Source: Candidatus Xiphinematobacter sp. (GTDB lineage: Bacteria; Verrucomicrobiota; Verrucomicrobiia; Chthoniobacterales; Xiphinematobacteraceae). Taken from it: a stretch of DNA of 64,000 nucleotides. Under the pieces are notes generated by a model. The model was not told the origin of the DNA. It saw only the letters and a list, made by a program, of their open reading frames with translations, and searched no databases. The DNA is taken from contig CP068473.1 of the NCBI GenBank assembly GCA_016766635.1, forward strand, positions 616,673 to 680,672, read 5' to 3'. The translations under genes and the position numbers were made by a program. Of the stretch, positions 27,657-37,385 are shown in pieces; the stretch's first letter is position 1, and every line of letters starts with the position of its first letter.

Positions 27657-27971
27657 ACTTCCTTTACCACTTGAAAGAGTAGCATACGACAAGCCGCGGC
27701 GCAGCCTCTCCGGTGACCCCGCACAGGCCAACTAGCAATCGGACCACCAGCGACACACACCTCCAGGATAACACACCCCCCATATTTGGCTAGAGAAAAA
27801 TCTCTGCTTATTTGCTCTCTAGATTATTGAGGTATCCCGTTCCTGCTTTCAATAGCCAGGACCTTTTTTCTTGTTCGACTTGCATTTGACTCGCGTATTA
27901 CACTACACTGGTTTTTTGTCTATGGGATTTAAAGGATTTACAACTCACAGCGAGGACGCGGAGGATGTTAA
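27657..27971. other. Intergenic region between porin and HAD genes
   Basis: A 315-bp divergent gap holding the promoters for the porin gene (leftward) and the HAD gene (rightward). No RNA gene or well-formed promoter was recognised. Confidence 0.45.
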
Positions 27972-28769
27972 ATGGGGGTTCGGGCCATCATTTTTGACTT
28001 AGACGACACGTTGATAACAGACGAGGCAGCCTCTATGCTGGCCTTTGAGGAAGTTGGTATAAAGGCCTCTCGCTTCGGAATTATTAAGATAGGAAGCTTC
28101 ATAAGAGATTGTCAGAATCTGGCTCACAAACTCTGGAGTTCAGGGCCCTGCCATTCCTACTGCGACAGCGTCGGAATTAGTGCTCTTGAATGTCTATGGG
28201 GTCGATTTACTGATGAACAGGAAGAGTTACGGAGACTTAGAAATTGGGCTATTCCCTTCCGGAAGGCTGTTTTTTCTGTCGCGTTGCAGAGACAATTACC
28301 CAGGATTCCCCCTGACGTGGGTTTAGAACTATCTGAGGAGTTTAGCCAGGCCCGCCGTAAATTTCAGATTCTGATGCCTGGTGCTAAGGAAGTTCTAGCG
28401 TGCTTGTATCCTCGCTATTGTCTAGGAATGTTGACGAATGGGGCCCCTTCCCTGCAGAGGGAAAAAATAATTGTTTCCGGGTTGGAACCATTTTTCCAGG
28501 CAATTTCCATTTCAGGAGAGAAAGGCATAGGGAAGCCAAGGGCGGAAATCTTCTTCCAGTTGATAGAAAAATTAGATACGCTCCCCTCCAAAGTGATCAT
28601 GGTAGGTAATAGCGAAGAACGGGATGTTGCAGGAGCCCACAACGCGGGTATCCGTAGCGTCTGGTTCCACGCCTTTGGGGCGGGGGAGCGGCCACGGCCC
28701 TATACGGGAATTTCTGCTCTGCGCGAGCTCCCAGCTTTAGTTAGGGAGATGGACGCGCATTCCCGATGA
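27972..28769 (+). CDS. HAD-superfamily hydrolase
   Basis: A 265-residue phosphatase-like protein of the haloacid dehalogenase superfamily. The motifs are in order: I DLDDTLITDE near residue 10, II MLTNGAPSLQREKI, III lysine in GEKGIGKPRAEIF, IV MVGNSEERDVAGAHNAGI. A helical cap of about 100 residues lies between I and II. The pattern resembles the YjjG/pyrimidine 5'-nucleotidase or phosphoglycolate phosphatase groups, but I cannot assign a substrate. The stop codon overlaps the start of a 40-codon membrane ORF (ATGA at 28766-28769). Confidence 0.85.
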   Translation: MGVRAIIFDLDDTLITDEAASMLAFEEVGIKASRFGIIKIGSFIRDCQNLAHKLWSSGPCHSYCDSVGISALECLWGRFTDEQEELRRLRNWAIPFRKAVFSVALQRQLPRIPPDVGLELSEEFSQARRKFQILMPGAKEVLACLYPRYCLGMLTNGAPSLQREKIIVSGLEPFFQAISISGEKGIGKPRAEIFFQLIEKLDTLPSKVIMVGNSEERDVAGAHNAGIRSVWFHAFGAGERPRPYTGISALRELPALVREMDAHSR

Positions 28770-28888
28770 GCCGAGGAATGTTGCTTGTGTCCCTTGTAGG
28801 TGTCTACTTAGCGTTTTTTGCAGCTTTTCCAGTGTTTAGTAGTCGCTTAGATAACGCATGGTTTGGCATGTACTGGTGGCCTGATTGA
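28766..28888 (+). CDS. Small single-span membrane protein, 40 residues
   Basis: An ATG at 28766 overlaps the HAD stop in an ATGA junction and opens a 40-codon frame ending at TGA 28886-28888. The product starts MSRGMLLVSLVGVYLAFFAA and ends with a short aromatic tail, FGMYWWPD. Residues about 5-24 form one hydrophobic segment followed by charged and aromatic residues, as in small bitopic inner-membrane proteins. I recognise no family. Translational coupling and the clean hydrophobic segment are the only support; a chance frame of this size is possible. Confidence 0.45.
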   Translation: MSRGMLLVSLVGVYLAFFAAFPVFSSRLDNAWFGMYWWPD

Positions 28889-28950
28889 GGCCACTCCGCA
28901 GAAACTTCTGCTTCCAACTGTAAAGAATATTATCCTCAACCTATCGATCG

Positions 28951-28966
28951 TTGTGACTTTGTGACT
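28951..28966. repeat. 8-bp tandem duplication at the bamA start
   Basis: TTGTGACT occurs at 28951-28958 and 28959-28966. The second copy contains the GTG (28961) used as the bamA start, so the repeat duplicates a possible start codon in another frame. Confidence 0.85.
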
Positions 28967-31303
28967 ACTCACCTTTCCCGTCCGGTTATCATTCTATGCT
29001 GGACGATCTGCGCTTCTCTTATGCTGATGCGGGATGTTCTTTCAGCACAGTCAGCACAGGGGAATCCCTTAGTGCAAAGAATTGATATTCGGTTTGTTGG
29101 CCACCCTCCAAAGGCTAGCAAGGAACGCATTCTTGCGAACCTAAGCATGAAAAAGGGACTGCCCTACAGCCGGCGACTTGCGAGGCAGGATGTACGCTCC
29201 CTTTATGCGACGGGATTGGTTTCAGATGTACGCATCTTTGCAGAACCTTTTCTTGGTGGAGTAAAGATGGTGGTCCTCATTCGGGGAAGACCTTCGATAG
29301 CTGCTGTTCACATCAAGGGCGCTAATCAAGTCCCGCTTGCCCGTGTGCGTAGGGAAATTTCCGCTAAAGCTGGCCAGACTTTGAAGGAAGAGTGTCTGGC
29401 GGAGGATCGACGGAAGATCATTAGCCTTTACGAGAGCAAAAACTTTGGGCAAGTGCGAGTGTCCTTTTCCATGCAGCCTAGACCCACTAAGAAAGAGAAA
29501 GACCGCGTTCGGGTTATCTTCAGCATCATAGAAGGACCACGTATGATTGTAAAGGGGATCTCTTTCGTTGGAAACAGTTCCCTCTCAAGCAGGGCATTGC
29601 GTGCTGCCTTGAAGACAAAGAGACGCAATCTACTCTCCTTCATTAACGGGAGTGGCACACTGGCTTCGGAACAATTGGAGGAAGATAAGCGTAGAATCCG
29701 TCTTCTTTACCAGAATCATGGTTTTGCAGATGCTCGATGTATTAATATACAAACAAGGTCCACTCCACAGCACAAGGTGGAGGTTATCTACAAAATCAAG
29801 GAGGGGACACAATATCGCATTCGGGCCATCAGATTTAATGGTATTTCCCACAGTAGGGCACGTAGATTGCTTGGCCTCCTCAGGATGAAGGTGGGCTCCC
29901 TCTATACCCCAAAGGGTTTGCACGCCAATCTTAAGGCAATCAATGGATTTTACGGGAGGCGTGGCTTTCTGGACCACAGCGTGGTCCCTCGCGTTATTCC
30001 AGTTGGGATTTCGCGAGTTGATCTTCTACTTAGCATAGATGAAGGGATACGGTCTTACGTTAACCTCATCAGCATCCAGGGAAATACCCGTACTAGAGAC
30101 TTTGTAGTCCGGCGGGAGCTTGCCCTAAAACCCGGGGAAATTTTCGACACGAAACGGGTAGGTATTAGCCAATCTCGCCTACAGAACTTAAATTACTTCT
30201 CACGCGTAGATCTTTTTCCGCAAACCACTCTCGTTCCTGGACGGAGAGACTTACATGTCCTTCTAGAGGAGAAGAGTACAGGGAATTTTAACATAGGAGC
30301 AGGTTATAGCAGCATCGATAGTTTGGTTGGTTTCGCAGAGCTTCAACAATCTAACTTCAACCTATTTGGCTGGCCAACTTTCTGTGGTGCTGGTCAACGT
30401 CTTCGAATTCGAATGCAGTATGGTCTTGAGAGAAAAGATTTTATAGCTTCCTTGGAGGAGCCCTGGTTCCTGAGCCGTAAGCTTTTGGTGGGTGTGGAGA
30501 GCTACTACCATGATGCCGACTATTTTAGTGCAGTCTACGACCAAATGTTTTACGGGGGAGCAGTCCACTTCCGTCTTCCTATCACCTCGTTTATTTCCAT
30601 GCGGGGTGAATGTCGTGGAGAGAGGATTCATATCCATAGTGTGGCTAAAAATACTGGTCCGTATATTCGGAATTCCGAGGGGAGATACATGAGAAAATCC
30701 CTGTCTGCAGGATTAGACTATGACACACGTGACAATCTTCTTTTGCCCAGGCGCGGCGCTACAATTAGGTACACTAATTTCCTTTCTGGGGGTACACTGG
30801 GTGGGGATGTTCAGGATTACGGATTGAGCTTAGACGTTGTACGGTACACACTACTGCCGCGGGATTTTATTTTTATGGCAAAAGCTAAAATTGCTGTTAC
30901 AACCAGTTGGGGTGGGATGCGTAAGGGAGGAATTGTTCCGATTTTTGATCGGCTTTATCTAGGAGGACCTGGTAATCTTCGGGGGTTCGATTTTCGGGAT
31001 GTGGGGCCAAAAGATAAGTTTGGGAATGCCATTGGGGGAAGTTCGCTTTTCTATGGTACGCTAGAGGTCACGTTTCCCATTCTACCTAGGATTCGCGGCG
31101 CTTTCTTTACGGATTGGGGAGGAGTGAATGCAGGTAGCTATGACTTTTCGGCGGAAAACATGAACGGGGATGTTGGTATTGGCATCCATCTAGATTTTCT
31201 TGCAGGTACGCCTGTTCGTTTCGATTTTGGATACCCAATCAAATGCGATGAGTATAACCATAACAAAGGAAGGTTCCAATTCAACGTTGGGTACCAGTTT
31301 TAA
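28961..31303 (+). CDS. bamA: Outer-membrane protein assembly factor BamA
   Basis: Omp85-family core of the BAM complex, inserting beta-barrel proteins into the outer membrane. It starts at GTG 28961 with a signal peptide (PVIILCWTICASLMLM). About five POTRA domains cover residues 35-370, the last with IRSYVNLISIQGNTRTRDFVVRRELALKPGE, followed by a 16-strand-type barrel ending FQFNVGYQF. The conserved loop motif appears as NLRGF (usual VRGF). At 780 residues it has normal length. It is followed by skp and lpxD, a widespread envelope gene order. Confidence 0.95.
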   Translation: MTTHLSRPVIILCWTICASLMLMRDVLSAQSAQGNPLVQRIDIRFVGHPPKASKERILANLSMKKGLPYSRRLARQDVRSLYATGLVSDVRIFAEPFLGGVKMVVLIRGRPSIAAVHIKGANQVPLARVRREISAKAGQTLKEECLAEDRRKIISLYESKNFGQVRVSFSMQPRPTKKEKDRVRVIFSIIEGPRMIVKGISFVGNSSLSSRALRAALKTKRRNLLSFINGSGTLASEQLEEDKRRIRLLYQNHGFADARCINIQTRSTPQHKVEVIYKIKEGTQYRIRAIRFNGISHSRARRLLGLLRMKVGSLYTPKGLHANLKAINGFYGRRGFLDHSVVPRVIPVGISRVDLLLSIDEGIRSYVNLISIQGNTRTRDFVVRRELALKPGEIFDTKRVGISQSRLQNLNYFSRVDLFPQTTLVPGRRDLHVLLEEKSTGNFNIGAGYSSIDSLVGFAELQQSNFNLFGWPTFCGAGQRLRIRMQYGLERKDFIASLEEPWFLSRKLLVGVESYYHDADYFSAVYDQMFYGGAVHFRLPITSFISMRGECRGERIHIHSVAKNTGPYIRNSEGRYMRKSLSAGLDYDTRDNLLLPRRGATIRYTNFLSGGTLGGDVQDYGLSLDVVRYTLLPRDFIFMAKAKIAVTTSWGGMRKGGIVPIFDRLYLGGPGNLRGFDFRDVGPKDKFGNAIGGSSLFYGTLEVTFPILPRIRGAFFTDWGGVNAGSYDFSAENMNGDVGIGIHLDFLAGTPVRFDFGYPIKCDEYNHNKGRFQFNVGYQF

Positions 31304-31380
31304 ATCGTCCGTAAGATCCAAAGAACAACCGGAAAACCAAGTAGCAACCTGATAGCACTAATAGCACTGCACTAAGTATT

Positions 31381-31983
31381 ATGCCTCAATCATTATCTCT
31401 TCTTTCTTCCTCCCTCCTCGCAGCGGGTATCCTTCTGTTCGGGGCCTCTGCACATGCCGTTAGAATTGGCGCTGTAGATATGAACCGTGTTTTCACGGAG
31501 TACTACAAAACAAAGGAAGCTCAAAGCCAGCTTAATGCCGAACGAGAGTCCTCCAAGCAGCACTTAGAAGAGCGGCTCGCGAAATTGAAGGACACCATGA
31601 AGGCGATTGAAGTCCTAGGTCAGGAAATCAAGAAACCTGAGCTTAGCGGATTAACTAAGGCGGAAAAGACCAAAAAACGTGAGGCAAAGGTTAAGGAGGC
31701 AAGAGAACTTGACCGTGAATGCTCCAGTTTTCGGACTATGAGAGAACAGCAGCTCCAAGAGAAGTTTGGGCGTATGCGGGCGGATATCGTTCAGGACATC
31801 ATGAAGGTGGTGAACGCTAAGGTGAAGGCTGTTAGCTACGATTTTGTTTTTGATAAATCTGGACTTGGTTTCGGAGGAATTCCGGTGGTTCTCTACGCCG
31901 CCAACGATGTTGATTTGACCGCTCAGGTTATTTCTGAGCTGAATAAGGGGGCACCAAAGGAGAAGAAACCTAAGAAGGCCTAG
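31381..31983 (+). CDS. skp: Skp/OmpH-family periplasmic chaperone
   Basis: Periplasmic holdase for unfolded outer-membrane proteins on their way to BamA. A signal peptide (SLLSSSLLAAGILLFGASAHA) precedes VRIGAVDMNRVFTEYYKTKEAQ, the typical start of the mature protein. Residues about 45-135 form a long charged coiled coil, and the end is lysine-rich (GAPKEKKPKKA). At 200 residues it is slightly longer than E. coli Skp. Its place between bamA and lpxD is the usual one. Confidence 0.92.
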   Translation: MPQSLSLLSSSLLAAGILLFGASAHAVRIGAVDMNRVFTEYYKTKEAQSQLNAERESSKQHLEERLAKLKDTMKAIEVLGQEIKKPELSGLTKAEKTKKREAKVKEARELDRECSSFRTMREQQLQEKFGRMRADIVQDIMKVVNAKVKAVSYDFVFDKSGLGFGGIPVVLYAANDVDLTAQVISELNKGAPKEKKPKKA

Positions 31984-32129
31984 TTTGCTTTTCCTTTCCC
32001 CTTATTAAAAAGGGAGAGCCCTTGGGGGATGGTCTTTGCTGAGTCCCGTCTGGTTTAGGGAGGTCAGCGGCGTATACATCCTACATCCTGCTTTGAAGGA
32101 GGGCTCGGGCCTGATGAGAGGCTTTGAGG

Positions 32130-33155
32130 ATGAGGCTTGGGAAAGTTGCACAGCTCGTTAACGCAGAGGTTCCTCTGAGCTCCGCGGCTGTAGAGATCTA
32201 TGGCGTTTCTGCCGTAGAGGATGCGGGGAGCAGTGATGTGACATTTTTAGGGAACCTCAAATACCTGCGCGCGTTGCGCTCCAGCCGTGCTGCTGCCGTT
32301 CTAGTTCCCATGAATTTTGAGGGTTCAGTTCCACCAATTCTTCTTCGTGTAGAAAATCCAACGACCGCTTTTGGCAAGCTGATTGATTTTTTTTCTGAGC
32401 CTGATCTCGCCCCCTATACACCAGGAATACACCGGCTTGCCTGTGTAGCAGAGGGGGCTTGTATCTCTCCTGGGGTAAGCATTCAGCCATTTGCTATAGT
32501 AGAACCTGGGGCTCAAATTGGTGCAGAAACAATAATAGGGGCGCATTGTTACATAGGACAAAAGGTCACTATCGGGGAGAAGTGCCTTCTATACCCTCGT
32601 GTGAGTATTCTGGCACGGTGCTTGGTCGGAAATAGGGTAATTCTCCATCCCGGTGTAGTCTTGGGCTCAGACGGCTTCGGGTTTGAATATTTGAGAGGAG
32701 AGCATATTAAACTACCACAGAGGGGTATTGTGCAAGTGGATGATGATGTGGAAATTGGTGCTAATACTACGGTAGATCGTGCGCGCTTTGGGCGCACCTG
32801 GATCCAAAAAGGAGTTAAAGTTGACAACCTCGTTCAGATCGCCCACAACGCCACCGTCGGGGAGTGCTCCATTCTCTGCGGTCAAGCAGGGATTGCAGGG
32901 AGTGCCAGGATAGGGCGCCGTGTAACCATTGCAGGGCAGGCGGGAATCAATGGTCACATAGAAATAGGAGACGGGGCAATCATTGCTGCAAAGTCTGGAG
33001 TGGTCAAGTCCGCTTCCCCAAAAGAGGTACTAATTGGAGTGCCAGCCCGTCCTATAAGGGCCTACAAGCGTAGGTTATTCCATGTGGAACGTCTGGAGAA
33101 GCTTTATGCACGAGTGCGGCGCTTGGAAGAGGTAATTATCAAGCTCTTACAATAG
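32130..33155 (+). CDS. lpxD: UDP-3-O-acylglucosamine N-acyltransferase
   Basis: Third enzyme of lipid A synthesis, adding the amide-linked hydroxyacyl chain. I use the ATG at 32130 (a TTG at 32124 is in frame). The N-terminal uridine-binding domain (DVTFLGNLKYLRAL) is followed by a left-handed beta helix of hexapeptide repeats from about residue 105. The catalytic base H239 is in VQIAHNATVGECS, and GQAGIAGSARIG and GQAGINGHIEIG follow. A short C-terminal helical tail ends the 341-residue chain. It overlaps the convergent CBS-domain gene by 9 bp. Confidence 0.96.
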   Translation: MRLGKVAQLVNAEVPLSSAAVEIYGVSAVEDAGSSDVTFLGNLKYLRALRSSRAAAVLVPMNFEGSVPPILLRVENPTTAFGKLIDFFSEPDLAPYTPGIHRLACVAEGACISPGVSIQPFAIVEPGAQIGAETIIGAHCYIGQKVTIGEKCLLYPRVSILARCLVGNRVILHPGVVLGSDGFGFEYLRGEHIKLPQRGIVQVDDDVEIGANTTVDRARFGRTWIQKGVKVDNLVQIAHNATVGECSILCGQAGIAGSARIGRRVTIAGQAGINGHIEIGDGAIIAAKSGVVKSASPKEVLIGVPARPIRAYKRRLFHVERLEKLYARVRRLEEVIIKLLQ

Positions 33156-34142
33156 AAGTGTCGTCCCTCTGGGGAGGTGGTGCGATTTCTTCCCCCTTCC
33201 TATAAGGAGGCACTGAAGAAGGGTGTCCATGGTGACAACGCCTAGCACATGCCCAGAGATCTGCGCGGTGACAGCACAGGTGTTAGTTTTGGCAGTTCGC
33301 ATTTTTCGAATAGCTGTATAGATACTCTCGGCGGAAGAAACCGAGGCAATATTTCTAGTATGAGATTTAGATCTTCCAACACGAATGCCTTCCAGCAGAA
33401 GGTCAAGAATGTCTATTATTCCCGTAATCTGCCCGCGTTCTCCTAAAATAAGGACTTGCTCAGTTTTGGTATGGCTGGAAAGTTGTAGGAGTTCAGAGAT
33501 GGGTGTATCTGGACTAGCGTGTGCCACGTCTTGGAGGGGAATTATGAAAGAGGAAATCCTTTTACCTCTACATCTAAGAAGATTCTGGATCAGCTGAGAA
33601 GCCGCATGGCTCAGCTGACCTGTCTCCGTAAGACTTGAGACAGCACGCCCAATTTCCACAGTGGCTGCAAGAGTCTGCGCGGATAACTGCTCGCGCTTGT
33701 CACGGGCAACAAAGGGACTGGCTAGCCAACTAAGCAAAGGGGCAAGGGGCCGCGTGATCTTTTGAAAAAAGGAAAGAGCGCCGACAGAAGCTATCGCAAC
33801 AGAAATTGGAAGTCGCCGGAACAGTGCCTGAGGAAGTATCACCGAGAATAGCGTCAGTAAAGGGATGCTCAATGCTGTTGCTGCTGCAGTGCTAAGAACA
33901 CCGATTCTTGGTGCAAGAAAGGAATATAACGATGCAAGAGAAAGCATTCGAAAGACAGAGGAAAACGTTCTTACTGTAACCAATAAGCGGTCCCTCTGTG
34001 CTAGAAGTGAACGTAGAGTAGACACTGTAGCGTCACCAAGTTTGGTGTAGTGGTGTAGCCGAGCTCGGTTAGTGTTGAGTACAGACTCAATGCCGGAAAG
34101 CGCAAGGATAAACATACAGGAGAAAATTGTAATAAAAATCAT
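33147..34142 (-). CDS. CNNM-type membrane protein with CBS domains (short paralogue)
   Basis: A 331-residue protein with about four hydrophobic helices (DUF21/CNNM domain, residues 1-140) followed by a CBS-pair region (about 190-320; VLILGERGQITGIIDILDLLLEG and AVTAQISGHVLGVVTMDTLLQ). It lacks the C-terminal CorC/HlyC domain that its neighbour has. The family (CorC/YtfL/TlyC-like) is linked to Mg2+/Co2+ export or homeostasis, although many members are called hemolysins. Its start overlaps the stop of the larger paralogue by 4 bp, so the two are co-translated and may form a heterodimer. Confidence 0.82.
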   Translation of the reverse strand: MIFITIFSCMFILALSGIESVLNTNRARLHHYTKLGDATVSTLRSLLAQRDRLLVTVRTFSSVFRMLSLASLYSFLAPRIGVLSTAAATALSIPLLTLFSVILPQALFRRLPISVAIASVGALSFFQKITRPLAPLLSWLASPFVARDKREQLSAQTLAATVEIGRAVSSLTETGQLSHAASQLIQNLLRCRGKRISSFIIPLQDVAHASPDTPISELLQLSSHTKTEQVLILGERGQITGIIDILDLLLEGIRVGRSKSHTRNIASVSSAESIYTAIRKMRTAKTNTCAVTAQISGHVLGVVTMDTLLQCLLIGRGKKSHHLPRGTTLLL

Positions 34143-35422
34143 TTGAGCAGTGGGGGGGGTACCGCTGAGCTTGTATGGATTGTCTGTAGTGGAGAAATAA
34201 GAACTTCCAGAACGCGCTTCCTAGAAATCTGTCGAACGCAGACTTCCCAATTCACCAGTGGCATAGAAGCCCCAACCCTAGGTAGTTGCCCAAAATGCTC
34301 GATCAGCATCCCTCCAATGGTGTGAGCAGAAAAGTCAGAAGTATCAATACCCAATACCTCTCCAAGATCATCGAGATGCAGCCCGCCACTTGCCAAAAAC
34401 CTTCCACCCTCTATTGAAATAATAGATGGAGAGTTTCTGTGGTCATGGCCATCCTCGTCAAAAATTTCCTCTAGAAGATCGGAAAAAGTCACAAGTCCCT
34501 CGATTCCTCCGTACTCGTCCAGTAGAATCGCCACGTTTTTTCTCTGAATCTGGAAGGCAACAAGCAGATCCAAAGCTTGGATAGTTTCTGGTACAAGGGA
34601 AGGGGGCTGGAGCATGCCTGTGTAGTGTCTCTCAGGAGAGAGAAGGAAATTTCTGGTGTCCAGAATACCAAGGATTTCGTCCGGTGTTTCGCCTCGTATC
34701 GGCACCTGCCTATACCTCATCTCTCGGATGAGAACCGTTGCCTGAGCGTTTGTAAGATCATCAGGTAGCGTGAAAGTGTCTACTCGTGGAATCATGCAGT
34801 GATTAGCTACCTCAGATGACAGCCTGATAATCTTTTGAAAAAGTACGGCCTCTTCATGCTGTAACCCTCCCTCTTCTTCGCTTACCTCAAGCAGAGACCG
34901 TAGCTCTTCCAGAGAAAGTGTACCATCAGAAAGAATGAGATTGCTTCTGAATCTATTCACCCAGGCATCATTCCACGTTAGTACTAGGCAAATAATGGGT
35001 TCCAGCAACCGGTGAATGCCAGATACAATGGGCCAACAGATGGACAAAACAAACACCGGTTGCGCTAGACCAATGAGCTTTGGTAGAAGCTCACAGAAGA
35101 GAGTGGCCGCTGTAAAGAGCAACATGGCCAACATCCACCCTGGCAGGTAAGTACTAATGCCTTGAACGTCTATCCACCATAGACAAACGAAGATAAGCAG
35201 AAGCGTTACTAAGCCATCTACAATGTTAATAGCGCTTAAAACTTCTCTTCGAGAACACATCCATTTTTCTAGCCGTTGTGCAAATACTCTGTCTTTCTTA
35301 CGTGCAATCTGTTTCATGGTTTCTGTCAAAGCAGAAAACGACGCACTTACCATGGAAAGAATAGCTGAGGTGAAAACCAGCAAAACGCCTAGGGGTAGAA
35401 GCAGATACGAAACTCCATTCAT
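34139..35422 (-). CDS. CNNM/CBS/CorC_HlyC-domain membrane protein
   Basis: A 427-residue member of the CorC/YtfL family. Order: N-terminal CNNM domain with about four helices (residues 1-170), an acidic linker typical of the family (LSLEELRSLLEVSEEEGGLQHEEAVLFQKII), a CBS pair (about 200-325; MIPRVDTFTLP, VAILLDEYGGIEGLVTFSDLLEEIFDE), and a CorC_HlyC domain (about 340-410; IGGMLIEHFGQLPRVG). Likely a divalent-cation transporter or regulator. A C8/G8 run at 34152-34159 lies close to the stop codon. It forms a two-gene unit with the smaller paralogue. Confidence 0.87.
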   Translation of the reverse strand: MNGVSYLLLPLGVLLVFTSAILSMVSASFSALTETMKQIARKKDRVFAQRLEKWMCSRREVLSAINIVDGLVTLLLIFVCLWWIDVQGISTYLPGWMLAMLLFTAATLFCELLPKLIGLAQPVFVLSICWPIVSGIHRLLEPIICLVLTWNDAWVNRFRSNLILSDGTLSLEELRSLLEVSEEEGGLQHEEAVLFQKIIRLSSEVANHCMIPRVDTFTLPDDLTNAQATVLIREMRYRQVPIRGETPDEILGILDTRNFLLSPERHYTGMLQPPSLVPETIQALDLLVAFQIQRKNVAILLDEYGGIEGLVTFSDLLEEIFDEDGHDHRNSPSIISIEGGRFLASGGLHLDDLGEVLGIDTSDFSAHTIGGMLIEHFGQLPRVGASMPLVNWEVCVRQISRKRVLEVLISPLQTIHTSSAVPPPLLK

Positions 35423-35823
35423 CCCTCAGAAGGTATGTGAGTACGGAGAGACTTTTTCCATCCCCCGACCGAGAACTAAGGACACTCTGTCCCCTTTGGT
35501 TGGAGATTTCAAGAAATTGGAAGAGACGGCATTTTTCCTCTAACGGCTTTTAAGTAACAACTTCCTAATATCCAACGTGGTAACCTCCATACTAGCTAAG
35601 TAGAGGGCATCCCGATAGCTGTTACCAGCTGAGAGAAGACGGCTTTTGGCTAAACTAAATGGGACCGGTGGCACTTTTTTCTTCTACAAGAACCAGTTTC
35701 TCAATTAGGCTGCCATCCCATGTTAGAGGAACTCACAGCCAGTCAGACTATTGCTTAAATAATAAGGTCAACATTTTTCTAGGCTTCTGTCCGCTCTGCT
35801 CCATTGTCTTTCTTATCTGGTTT
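35423..35823. other. Intergenic region upstream of the amino acid permease
   Basis: A divergent gap of about 400 bp. The permease frame opens at 35659, but the first 55 codons read as non-membrane, low-similarity sequence, so I treat them as untranslated. No RNA gene or clear promoter was seen. Confidence 0.45.
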
Positions 35824-37170
35824 ATGAATAGTCCGAGTTCGCGGTCACCGCATAAAACTGCTGCTATAGCTTGTGAAGATCTTTCTTCAGGCCGGGAAAA
35901 AGGACTGTCACCAGCAGAGTGGAAAGAGGCGACGCGTTTTAGCCGCGTGGATGTAGGATGGGTCATCCTAAGCATAGGAATGGCGATAGGTGCCGGTATA
36001 ATTTTCTTACCGGTCCAAGCAGGGAGGGTGGGGATATGGTGCTTCCTCGCCTCCGCGGTGGCAGCCTATCCATCCCTTTACCTATTTCAAAGACTTTTCA
36101 TCAACACGCTGGCAGAATCAAAAATTTGTAGCGACTATCCCGCGGTGATTTCTGGATATCTCGGTAAGAACTGGGGAATAGCTCTCGGTGTTTTGTATTT
36201 CCTCATGTTGGTCATTTGGATCTTTGTCTACTTCACTGACATTACTAATGACAGTGCTTCCTACCTCCAAACATTTGGGGTGACCAAGAATTTGCTCTCT
36301 AGGAATCCGCTCTATTCCTTAGCCTTAATCGGCAGCCTCGTATCGATTGCAGCCAAGGGAGAACGCTTCCTCTTTAGGGTGTCTGTACTCATGGTTCTAA
36401 TCAAACTGGGCATCATTGTCTTTCTAGGAGTAGCGATGATCAAGTTCTGGAATTTATACAATATTGGCCCGATCGATCCTTATCGTGTGCTTGCTAGGCA
36501 AGGTATTATTACTCTTCCATTCACCCTAACTTCGATATTATTCATACAGACTTTGAGCCCTATGGTAATATCCTACCGATCCCGAGAAAAATGCCCTGAA
36601 GTAGCACGCTACAAAGCACTTCGTGTAATGAACATTGCGTTTTTGATTTTGTTTGGAACAGTCTTCTTTTACGCCCTTTCGTTTACCTTGGCGTTTGGAT
36701 ATGAGGAGGCCGAGTTTGCCTTCCGCAATAATATCTCTGCCCTGGCAATGGCTGCAAGGTTCCTGCCCTCCGGCCTGGCGACAACGTTAGGCATCACCCT
36801 TAACATATTTGCTATAGTAACAGCATTTTTTAGTATCTACTTAGGTTTTCACGAGGTATGCCGAGGATTGGTGCTCAACATTTTTCAACGTTTTTTTCCA
36901 ACCGGAGAAATCAACTCCGTGTGGCTCAATCGGGGGGTACAGATATTTACCATCTTACTTGCATGGGGTGTAGTTGGTTTGAACATCCCAATTCTGTACT
37001 TTACATCAGTTTCCAGCCCGATTTTTGGACTAGTGGGATGCCTAATCCCTGCGTGGTTAGTTCTACGGGTGCCGGAGCTCGCAAGGTATCGAAACGTGGC
37101 GCTGATTATCATCATTCTTACTGGAATACTCCTCATCATATCCCCGTTTCTGGCATTTTGGTCCAGTTAG
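35824..37170 (+). CDS. Amino acid permease, HAAAP/SdaC-like
   Basis: Inner-membrane secondary transporter of 448 residues with about eleven hydrophobic helices. The first helix carries GWVILSIGMAIGAGIIFLPVQAG, the unwound-helix motif of the hydroxy/aromatic amino acid permease family (SdaC, TdcC, YhaO). FTLTSILFIQTLSPMVISYRSRE, a family hallmark, also matches. I use the ATG at 35824 because the upstream extension is not hydrophobic or conserved. Serine or threonine is the likeliest substrate by family. In an organism that makes threonine it could work as importer or exporter; direction cannot be told. Confidence 0.82.
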   Translation: MNSPSSRSPHKTAAIACEDLSSGREKGLSPAEWKEATRFSRVDVGWVILSIGMAIGAGIIFLPVQAGRVGIWCFLASAVAAYPSLYLFQRLFINTLAESKICSDYPAVISGYLGKNWGIALGVLYFLMLVIWIFVYFTDITNDSASYLQTFGVTKNLLSRNPLYSLALIGSLVSIAAKGERFLFRVSVLMVLIKLGIIVFLGVAMIKFWNLYNIGPIDPYRVLARQGIITLPFTLTSILFIQTLSPMVISYRSREKCPEVARYKALRVMNIAFLILFGTVFFYALSFTLAFGYEEAEFAFRNNISALAMAARFLPSGLATTLGITLNIFAIVTAFFSIYLGFHEVCRGLVLNIFQRFFPTGEINSVWLNRGVQIFTILLAWGVVGLNIPILYFTSVSSPIFGLVGCLIPAWLVLRVPELARYRNVALIIIILTGILLIISPFLAFWSS

Positions 37171-37385
37171 GAGATAGGATCGATGTCGATGCTGTACGGG
37201 CCAACTTACTCTTCCTTCCTCAGGTACCTTATCTGTCTAGCCCTGCCACTCGGGGGAGCTTACTGCAGAAATGTCCTCCTTCCAATGTTACATAAGTGTT
37301 CGCCTCGTGCTAGATTAAGTCCACCTGCCCTCTTTTTAGAGCAAAGTGTGCATGCAATCTTGCTATGAAACGAAGTAAGACCCGA

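Noticed and set aside
37183-37368. Plus-strand frame of 61 codons between the permease and batE
   Set aside because: No conserved features, partly low-complexity, no sensible start signal, and it lies tail to tail between two solid genes.
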